Assembly (NCBI GenBank): GCA_031253875.1
Contig: JAIRVN010000140.1
Span: 1-5,433, forward strand
Reading direction: 5' to 3'
DNA: 5,433 nucleotides
DNA from: Deltaproteobacteria bacterium
GTDB taxonomy: Bacteria; Desulfobacterota; Desulfovibrionia; Desulfovibrionales; Desulfovibrionaceae
This document shows positions 1-5,433 of the stretch, piece after piece; within the stretch, counting starts at the first letter, position 1, and each line of letters opens with the position of its first letter. A program made the translations under genes and the position numbers. Below the pieces are notes generated by a model. It worked only from the letters and a program-made list of their open reading frames with translations, made no database searches and was not told the origin of the DNA.

Positions 1-143
1 AATTGTACCAGCAGCAAAGCCAACAACAGGCGGGCGGCGCGGACCCGGCCGGCGGTTTCGCGGGTGACGGCGCTGCCGGCCACGGCGCAAAGAAAGACGG
101 CGACGATGTTGTGGACGCCGATTTTACGGAAGTCAAAAAATAA
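1..143 (+). CDS. dnaK: DnaK (Hsp70 chaperone), C-terminal end only
   Basis: This is the last 46 codons of the Hsp70 chaperone DnaK, which uses ATP cycles to hold and release unfolded proteins in the cytoplasm together with DnaJ and GrpE. Reading from base 3, the frame gives a Gln-rich stretch (LYQQQSQQQ), a Gly/Ala/Asp-rich flexible linker, and the acidic end DDVVDADFTEVKK before TAA at 141-143. The Gly/Gln-rich disordered tail followed by a D-D-V-V-D-A-D/E-F-x-E-V motif is the hallmark C-terminus of bacterial DnaK. The ATPase and substrate-binding domains lie upstream, outside the window. A strong terminator follows at 188-228, so dnaK appears to be the last gene of its transcript. Identification is secure despite the short length because this terminal motif is so characteristic. 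Confidence 0.93.
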   Translation, partial: LYQQQSQQQAGGADPAGGFAGDGAAGHGAKKDGDDVVDADFTEVKK

Positions 144-187
144 ACGAGAGCTTGCTCTTGCATGAACCAGGCGCTCCGGTTTACCTT

Positions 188-228
188 ACGCCAGCCCACA
201 CTTGTTTCGTGGGCTGGCGTTTGTATTT
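188..228 (+). terminator. Rho-independent terminator after dnaK
   Basis: A perfect 12-bp inverted repeat (ACGCCAGCCCAC at 188-199 with its complement at 209-220) encloses a 9-base loop. It is followed by a T-rich run, TTTGTATTT, at 220-228. This is a classic intrinsic terminator, lying 45 bases after the dnaK stop. It sits between an upstream in-frame ATG (152) of the next gene and that gene's better start at 251, which argues that the next gene begins at 251. Confidence 0.9.
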
Positions 229-250
229 CAATACAGGAAGCTCGCGCGCC

Positions 251-1762
251 ATGAACCAGAACTACCGCCCATCGCCCACGCGCATCCTTGCAAAACCCAT
301 ACTTTTCCGTCTGGCCGTCCTGTCCGCGTGTGTTCTCCTTGCTGCCTGCCTGCCATCTTTTTCCTCCAAGCCGACGCCGAAACCTCCCTCGCGGACGGCG
401 CCCAAATCCACACAGCAAGCGCAGGCGTCTTCCGCGTCCCCTCCCGTTCCTTCAGAGTCGGCCCTGTGTCTTTCTCTGGCTCTGCCTCTACAAGGCGCAG
501 CCAGGGGCATCGCCGAAAAAATCGCGCAGGGCGCAAGCATCGCGAAGCGGGAGATGGAACGACAGGGTACAATCCTGAACGTGCGCATGCTGGATACCGA
601 TCAAAACGACTGGCTGAACCAGCTCGCCGCCCTGCCGCCCGAATGCGTTCTGGTGGGTGGCCCCATGCATGCGACGGCTTACAGCGCAGCCAAAAAATCG
701 CCTGCCGCCAGGGGACGGGCGTTTTTCACCTTTTTACCTCAGCTTGAGTCCGGCGATGAAGGTTTTGCCGCCTGGCGATTCTTCCCAAGTCACCAGGATC
801 AGGTGGATGCGCTGCTCAGTTTCATGCAGATCGAAATGGCGTTCACTTCCTACGGGGTGTTTTATCCCGACGATGCCTACGGCAGGCGCATGGCGGAAAT
901 TTTTCGCCAACGGGCCGCACTGCGCGGCGCTGTGGTGCAAACGGCAAGCTATACTCCCGGCGCAGCGGCAGGATGGCCGGAAGCGGCAGCCAAACTTGTC
1001 GGCAGACGGGAAATCAACAAAACTCCCATTCCCACTGCCAATCTTCAGGCCATTTTCCTGCCGGATTCCTGGTCTGCCGCGGATCAGCTCGTCACCAGCC
1101 TGCGCTACAACGGAGAAGACAAAGCCGTACTGCTCGGTTCCTCGCTCTGGGGCGAAGGAATACAAAGCAGGCCCCCCGCCCTCCCCCAGCACTACCAGAT
1201 CTCCGTCTTTCCCGGCGCCTGGAATCCCGGCCTTTCCAGTCCGGGCGCACGATCGTTACAAACAGCCATGCAAGGCGCTGTGCCGGACTTCTGGATTGGC
1301 CTCGGCTACGACTTTCTGCATTTTGCCGCCCACATGAAGCTCACGAGCGGCTGGACTCCGCAGCTTGTGACGCAACGCGCCGCAGAAGCGCGGCATATTG
1401 CCTGGAGTATGGCCCCTCTTGCCTGGGACGCCCAAGGCAAGGCCGCGCAAACCCTTTTCATCTTCTCTCCCGTTGCGGGCGGCTTTGCGCCTGTGCAGCC
1501 TGATCAGTTGAAAGCCGCCTGGCAGGAGGCGCAGACCCGTTTTGCAGACCGAGTGCGGATCGCCCAAGGAGAATCCCCTGCCCCGGCATTGCTCGCTCCG
1601 GCCCCTGCTGCGGCTTCGCCCTTGTCGCTTCCGCGCCCCGCCGTTGTCCCGCCGCCTTCAGCTCCCGCAACGCCCGCTCCCGGAGCAGACGCTCCGGCCA
1701 TACGCCAGGCCGCGCCTCCACAGGATACGGCAAAGCCTGCAGCAAGCCCTGTCAAGCGCTGA
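251..1762 (+). CDS. Lipoprotein with type I periplasmic-binding fold (LpoA-like / branched-chain amino-acid binding family)
   Basis: 503-residue envelope lipoprotein. The start at 251 is chosen because AGGAAG lies at 235-240 and because the protein then opens with a lipoprotein signal peptide: basic N-region, hydrophobic core at about residues 18-31, and lipobox L-A-A-C with acylated Cys33. The in-frame ATG at 152 lies before the dnaK terminator and would bury this signal. Residue +2 after the Cys is Leu, not Asp, so sorting to the outer membrane is expected. A Pro/Ser/Lys-rich linker (34-70) leads to a two-lobed periplasmic-binding-protein type I domain at about 71-435. Family-like parts are the opening strand LCLSLALPLQG, a GVFYPDDAYGRRMAEIFRQR segment at about 202-220, and LQAIFLPDSW at about 265-274. 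Residues 442-503 are a disordered Pro/Ala-rich tail. This fold occurs in LpoA-type activators of class A penicillin-binding proteins and in amino-acid ABC transporter binding proteins. The outer-membrane lipid anchor and the absence of transporter genes nearby favour the first, but this is inference. No clear promoter is seen between the dnaK terminator and the start. Confidence 0.8.
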   Translation: MNQNYRPSPTRILAKPILFRLAVLSACVLLAACLPSFSSKPTPKPPSRTAPKSTQQAQASSASPPVPSESALCLSLALPLQGAARGIAEKIAQGASIAKREMERQGTILNVRMLDTDQNDWLNQLAALPPECVLVGGPMHATAYSAAKKSPAARGRAFFTFLPQLESGDEGFAAWRFFPSHQDQVDALLSFMQIEMAFTSYGVFYPDDAYGRRMAEIFRQRAALRGAVVQTASYTPGAAAGWPEAAAKLVGRREINKTPIPTANLQAIFLPDSWSAADQLVTSLRYNGEDKAVLLGSSLWGEGIQSRPPALPQHYQISVFPGAWNPGLSSPGARSLQTAMQGAVPDFWIGLGYDFLHFAAHMKLTSGWTPQLVTQRAAEARHIAWSMAPLAWDAQGKAAQTLFIFSPVAGGFAPVQPDQLKAAWQEAQTRFADRVRIAQGESPAPALLAPAPAAASPLSLPRPAVVPPPSAPATPAPGADAPAIRQAAPPQDTAKPAASPVKR

Positions 1763-1879
1763 ACGAATCCCGGCGGATCATTGACTATCCTGCAATGCCG
1801 CTCTCATTACGGCAAAGGCTGAACCTGCACCCGTCATCGCACTCTCATGGCGGCGGACAGGGGCATCTGCTCAGAAAGT

Positions 1880-2728
1880 TCAAAAAGCGGCTTCGCGGTC
1901 TTCCCCCCAGGCGCGTATGCTTTTTCGCGCCTTTTTTCTGACGCCTTCCCAGCTATGGCGGGTGAGAGCCGAGCTTTCCACGGCCTCAAGCATCTTGAGG
2001 TACAGAGGGAGCGGAACTGCAAAGCTCAGTTCGTCGGTTTTCAGAAATTTGCGGGCTGAAATGTCAAAACCGCCGAGTACAGCGCGTTCATCGCCCCGCT
2101 GTTGGTAAACCAGAGGCCAGGCGATGATGCTCCCGCAACCCGCGCTGAAAGGCGAAACAACAGCCGAATGATTCCCGGCGGCATAGCACGCCAGTGAGTA
2201 AAGGCCGTTCAGAACTTCGGGCCTGGCGAAAAAGGCGATCACCAGCGGAGTTTCATCAGGGGCAAATTGTTCCAAGGGTTTGATGACGCAATACTTGCCC
2301 TTGGCGGCAGGGGGGGCTGTGTCTTCCATGAAGGCGCGCATGCTTTCAGGCGAAGGCAGATAATGTTCTCCCTCAATATGCGTGCCGGGTACGCCGGTAG
2401 AAACATAGAATACATTCATTTCCAGGTAGGGGCTGTAAACGCCGGCGTAAAAGCCGCCGCCCATGCAGCCGCATTCCTCGTGACTGATCCACGCGGCCTT
2501 GCGCTTTTTACGGGCCAGCCAAAGATTGCCCATGATACAGGAAAAATTGGAGAAGGCTTGTTCCCAGTTGATCTGCCCGGCGATTTCCCGTTCACGGCTG
2601 AAGATCTCTCCGGGCTTGGGGCCAAAGCCGCCTTCAGGCTTGATGTCGCTATAGTGTATGCCAAAAGGGGCTTCTCCATGCCCCAGAAGTTCCAGAAGCC
2701 GCGCTGTCTTGGTTGTAATGACACTCAT
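1880..2728 (-). CDS. DUF169 family protein (function unknown)
   Basis: 282-residue cytoplasmic protein recognised as DUF169 (COG2043), a family common in anaerobic bacteria and archaea and lacking an established biochemical role. It has no signal peptide or membrane segment. Family-like features are the N-terminal L-G-x-x-x-x-P-F-G-I region (about 15-24), the C-I-M-G-N-L-W-x-A stretch (64-72), the Gly/Cys-rich EECGCMGGG segment (84-92), an I-A-F-F-A-R-P strand (164-170), and A-C-Y-A-A-G followed by S-A-G-C-G-S (about 180-200). The six cysteines (64, 86, 88, 147, 181, 198) could suggest metal or cofactor binding, but that is speculation. The ATG at 2728 is preferred over the longer frame from 2773 because a perfect AAGGAGG lies four to five bases upstream. 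It lies 64 bases downstream of the cyclase stop on the same strand, so cotranscription is plausible. It converges on the lipoprotein gene. A role linked to cAMP is not shown by the sequence. Confidence 0.85.
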   Translation of the reverse strand: MSVITTKTARLLELLGHGEAPFGIHYSDIKPEGGFGPKPGEIFSREREIAGQINWEQAFSNFSCIMGNLWLARKKRKAAWISHEECGCMGGGFYAGVYSPYLEMNVFYVSTGVPGTHIEGEHYLPSPESMRAFMEDTAPPAAKGKYCVIKPLEQFAPDETPLVIAFFARPEVLNGLYSLACYAAGNHSAVVSPFSAGCGSIIAWPLVYQQRGDERAVLGGFDISARKFLKTDELSFAVPLPLYLKMLEAVESSALTRHSWEGVRKKARKSIRAWGEDREAAF

Positions 2729-2730
2729 AA

Positions 2731-2751
2731 AGCCTCCTTTAGAGCCTCCTT
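2731..2751 (-). promoter_or_regulatory. Tandem duplicated Shine-Dalgarno sequence for the DUF169 gene
   Basis: On the minus strand the 9-base word AAGGAGGCT occurs twice with a 12-base period (complement at 2743-2751 and at 2731-2739). The nearer copy sits directly before the ATG at 2728 with ideal spacing and fixes that start. The farther copy has no start codon of its own in any useful position. It could act as a ribosome standby site or be a small tandem duplication without function. Confidence 0.7.
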
Positions 2752-2792
2752 GATGCGTTGTACGCCAGACCACCTTTACTTGGCTGTTTGGC

Positions 2793-5006
2793 TTACTTTG
2801 CAGTCATTGTCCAGATCCCGTCCCAATCATGGGGCGGGTTCGCCGCCAGCGCCCGGCAGCGTTGCGCATATATCTGGTACAGCAAACAGGCTGGAAACTC
2901 GCGGCTGAGCGTATCGGCCATTGCTCCGGCCACTGGGAAAGCCCCTCGCGTGTATGCGTCAAAGGCCGCCTGCCAGGCTTCAAGCTCCGGCAGGCGTTGC
3001 GCGCCTTCTTCCAGGGGCACGACAGCGAATACGGCCAAGGGCTGCTCTTTGCCCTTGACCCGCAGGGTGTCGAGCTGCTGAAAGGCAAAATCCTCCGCGC
3101 ACAGGCTCCTGGTTGCCGCGCTGAGCACCACGTCCACCCCGTATCGCGGGCAGAGCCTTTCCAGGCGCGAGGCCAGGTTCACGCTGTCCCCGACGATGGT
3201 ATAGTTCAAAAGTTCTTCAGATCCCATGTTGCCCACAAAAACCTTGCCGGTGTGCAGCCCGACGCCCATGCTGATCTCATGCCCGAAATCCTTTTGCAAG
3301 GCGATATTCAGGGTTTTGAGCTTGTCCTGCATGGCCAGTGCGGTTCGCACGGCCAGGGCCGGGTGTCCGGGCACGGGCAGCGGGGCGTTCCAGAAGGCCA
3401 TCAGCGCGTCCCCGATGAATTTGTCCAGGGTTCCCTTGTTGCCCCGCACCAGGGCTGTCATGGGTGTAAAATAGCGATTGAGCAGGGAAACCACCTGCTC
3501 GGGCCGCAGAGATTCGGAAATGGCGGTGAACCTGCGGATGTCCGTGAACATGATCGTGGCTTCCACTTCCTCGCCGGCAAAGATGTCGCCCCCAAGTTTG
3601 GTGATGCGCTCCACCACCTCCGGCGCCACATAGCGCGAAAAAGCGTTGCGCAAGACGTTTTTTTGCCTGTCTTCCTGCCAGAAGCGCAAAAAAAGCAGCA
3701 AAGCCCCTTGCAGGGCGATGGTCAGCATCACGTAAAGCGGAGAAACCACAAAGCCCGCCTTGAAAAAATGCGCGCCGGCGTAAAGGGCGCCGCCCAGAAG
3801 GGCCGCGACCATGAACAGGTAGACCCGGGGCCTGGCAAAGCCGAAGACAGGAGCGGCGATAAGGCCGCAAAGGGTTATGGCCAGGAACTGCGCGCCGGGC
3901 GTCCAGGGTGGAATGCGCAGAAAACGCTGCTGGAGAACGGCGTCCAGGGCGGAAGCGTGTACTTCCACGCCGGGATAGACACGTTCCAGCGGAGTAATCC
4001 GGATATCCTGCAACCCGGGCGCCGAAGTGCCCAGGAACACGATGCGGCCCTTGAGCGCACCTGCCGGCAGCGTGCCGTCCAGCGCGTCTTTGGCGCTGTA
4101 ATAGGGGTAGGTTCTTGCCGGGCCTTTGAAGGGCACGGTGAAGTTGCCCTCCGGGCTGACCGGGATGGAAAAATTGCCGACGCGCAGGGACTCCAGACCG
4201 TCCGGCCCCACGCGCAGCATGACGTTCCTTTGCCCCAGGGCCAGCATGAGCGAACGCAGGGACAGCGACAGGTAGAGCTTGCCTTTATATCCGGCCAGCA
4301 TGGGGATGCGCCGGACCACGCCGTCTTCGTCCGGATTCATGTTCAGAAGGCCGAGCGGCGCGGCGTCCCAGAACAGCTTGAGCGGCAGGTTCGCGCCCGG
4401 GGCGCGGCTGATGCGCTCTTCATACGGCGCGGCGTCCGCGCTTTTTTGCGCGATGACCCCCACTGTGGGCGGGGAGGCGGCATCCTCATCCGCCTGGCCC
4501 GTAAAATTCAGGTACATGCCCAGGACCACGGGCAAAGTTTTCAAAGTTTGGGCCAGCAGGGCGTCATAGTCATGGAACTGTTCCGGCACATTTTCAAAGC
4601 GCATGTCCACATCGTGAAAACGCTTGAAGTCGCGCGCGAACTGCCGGGGCGAATTGCGATCCTCCTCGATAAACAGCACGTCCACGCCCACCGAGGCCGC
4701 GCCCAACCCGACAATAGCCTGCAAAAGCTCCGCCACGAGAAAGCGCGGCCAAGGCCATTGTCCGTACTTGGCCAGGGTCTGTTCATCCAGATTGATGATC
4801 GCGGGCGCAGGGGATATTTCTTTATCGTGATACACATGCAGAAAGGCGTCGTACAGCTTGTAATCCAGAATGCGCATGAAGAGCGGTTGCCGGATGTAGC
4901 TGAACGCCATAAACACAATGACCGCCACGCCGATAACGGTAACGGACAGTCCGCGGATTCGGAGCGCGCGGAGGATGTGCTGTGGAATGTGCCGCACCTG
5001 GGGCAT
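2793..5006 (-). CDS. CHASE2-domain membrane adenylate cyclase (class III)
   Basis: 737-residue sensor enzyme expected to make cAMP from ATP. Order of parts: short cytoplasmic N-terminus, TM1 at about 19-37, an extracytoplasmic CHASE2 sensor at about 40-368 (YGQWPWPR at 81-88, and F-L-G-T-S-A-P-G-L-Q-D with T-P and P-G-V-E-V-H-A at 324-351), three TM helices (about 372-390, 394-414, 418-441), a coupling helix ending in F-S-R-Y-V-A-P-E-V-V (456-465), and a class III cyclase domain at about 478-665. Metal-binding Asp489 (FTDI) and Asp533 (FIGDA), adenine-selecting Lys529 and Asp607, and transition-state Asn610 and Arg614 are all present, so the enzyme should be active and ATP-specific. A helical tail (about 670-737) ends in the P-P-x-x-W-D-G-I motif I associate with related cyclases. 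The start is uncertain: ATG 5006 has GTGAGG touching it with no spacer, and GTG at 5012 is also possible. The frame remains open to 5378, but that extension is AT-rich, overlaps a + strand promoter and the CT tract, and is probably not coding. The signal sensed by CHASE2 is unknown. Confidence 0.93.
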   Translation of the reverse strand: MPQVRHIPQHILRALRIRGLSVTVIGVAVIVFMAFSYIRQPLFMRILDYKLYDAFLHVYHDKEISPAPAIINLDEQTLAKYGQWPWPRFLVAELLQAIVGLGAASVGVDVLFIEEDRNSPRQFARDFKRFHDVDMRFENVPEQFHDYDALLAQTLKTLPVVLGMYLNFTGQADEDAASPPTVGVIAQKSADAAPYEERISRAPGANLPLKLFWDAAPLGLLNMNPDEDGVVRRIPMLAGYKGKLYLSLSLRSLMLALGQRNVMLRVGPDGLESLRVGNFSIPVSPEGNFTVPFKGPARTYPYYSAKDALDGTLPAGALKGRIVFLGTSAPGLQDIRITPLERVYPGVEVHASALDAVLQQRFLRIPPWTPGAQFLAITLCGLIAAPVFGFARPRVYLFMVAALLGGALYAGAHFFKAGFVVSPLYVMLTIALQGALLLFLRFWQEDRQKNVLRNAFSRYVAPEVVERITKLGGDIFAGEEVEATIMFTDIRRFTAISESLRPEQVVSLLNRYFTPMTALVRGNKGTLDKFIGDALMAFWNAPLPVPGHPALAVRTALAMQDKLKTLNIALQKDFGHEISMGVGLHTGKVFVGNMGSEELLNYTIVGDSVNLASRLERLCPRYGVDVVLSAATRSLCAEDFAFQQLDTLRVKGKEQPLAVFAVVPLEEGAQRLPELEAWQAAFDAYTRGAFPVAGAMADTLSREFPACLLYQIYAQRCRALAANPPHDWDGIWTMTAK

Positions 5007-5100
5007 CCTCACGTCAACATATTCTGAACGCCGTGTTACGGGCAATCCTTGAAATTGTAAACATAGCCGAACTATACAACTACCGGACAATACAATTTTC

Positions 5101-5128
5101 TTGACATTTAATAAAAAAGGATTATATT
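5101..5128 (+). promoter_or_regulatory. Sigma-70-type promoter pointing right, into the CT-tract gene
   Basis: A perfect -35 box TTGACA (5101-5106) is followed after 16 bases by TATATT (5123-5128), five of six matches to the -10 consensus. The surrounding 70 bases (5091-5160) are about 23% GC, far below the neighbouring genes. Transcription would begin near 5135 and give a leader of roughly 40 bases before the ATG at 5178. This is the best promoter match in the window, and it points away from the cyclase gene. Confidence 0.72.
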
Positions 5129-5154
5129 TAAAATAGTTCAGATATAGACTGCAC

Positions 5155-5177
5155 ATTGCAGAGAAAGAGGTTGCAAT
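5155..5177 (+). promoter_or_regulatory. Ribosome-binding site within a small hairpin
   Basis: AAAGAGG at 5164-5170 is a good Shine-Dalgarno sequence seven bases before the ATG at 5178. It lies in the 11-base loop of an inverted repeat, ATTGCA (5155-5160) and TGCAAT (5172-5177), whose right arm ends at the base before the start codon. The hairpin would present the site in a loop. At six base pairs it is weak and may be fortuitous. Confidence 0.5.

Positions 5178-5433
<256 letters not shown>

Noticed and set aside
152..250. N-terminal extension of the lipoprotein from ATG 152
   Set aside because: It would place the dnaK terminator inside the coding sequence and bury the lipoprotein signal peptide. 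ATG 251 has a ribosome-binding site and starts the signal peptide correctly.
1763..1879. Possible terminator between the convergent lipoprotein and DUF169 genes (TGCCG at 1796-1800 and CGGCA at 1810-1814)
   Set aside because: The stem is only 5 bp with a 9-base loop and no T run on either strand.
2829..5027. A 732-codon open frame on the + strand opposite the cyclase gene
   Set aside because: It lies wholly antisense to a well-supported cyclase with intact motifs. It has no recognisable domain and reads as a His/Gln/Gly/Arg-rich shadow of GC-biased codons.
5060..5126. Minus-strand promoter for the cyclase (TATAAT at 5126-5121, TATGTT at 5065-5060, TATAGT at 5076-5071)
   Set aside because: None of these -10-like boxes has a good -35 at 16-18 bases, and the region is AT-rich enough to give such matches by chance.

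Overview
The window looks like chromosomal DNA from a Desulfovibrionaceae-type deltaproteobacterium. That placement rests on the C-terminal end of DnaK, the GC-rich coding style, and the pairing of a CHASE2 adenylate cyclase with a DUF169 protein. It is an inference from protein character, not a database match.

Layout from left to right. (1) Positions 1-143 hold the last 46 codons of dnaK on the + strand, closed by a strong intrinsic terminator at about 188-228. (2) Positions 251-1762 on the + strand encode a 503-residue lipoprotein with a type I periplasmic-binding fold, resembling LpoA-type penicillin-binding-protein activators and branched-chain amino-acid binding proteins, with a Pro/Ala-rich tail. 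(3) A 117-base convergent gap (1763-1879) shows no convincing terminator. (4) Positions 2728-1880 on the - strand encode a 282-residue DUF169 protein preceded by two tandem perfect Shine-Dalgarno sequences. (5) Positions 5006-2793 on the - strand encode a 737-residue membrane-bound class III adenylate cyclase (one TM, external CHASE2 domain, three TMs, catalytic domain) with all key catalytic residues present. The cyclase and DUF169 genes run in the same direction 64 bases apart and may be cotranscribed. (6) About 5041-5240 is an AT-rich divergent intergenic region.

The most unusual part is the right edge. A near-consensus + strand promoter (TTGACA, 16 bases, TATATT) and a ribosome-binding site lead to an ATG at 5178. 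That reading frame enters an uninterrupted (CT)19 tract at 5257-5294. With 19 units the frame stops at 5307. With 17 or 20 units it would join a frame that stays open to the end of the window. This is the architecture of a slipped-strand phase-variable gene, with the tract encoding Leu-Ser repeats in what looks like a signal-peptide core, as in the CT-tract-switched outer-membrane protein genes of Helicobacter pylori. The copy shown would be in the OFF phase. The downstream protein is cut by the window edge and cannot be identified.

In functional terms the window joins the end of a chaperone gene, a cell-envelope lipoprotein, a cAMP-producing sensor with a DUF169 companion, and a putative phase-variable exported or membrane protein divergent from the cyclase.
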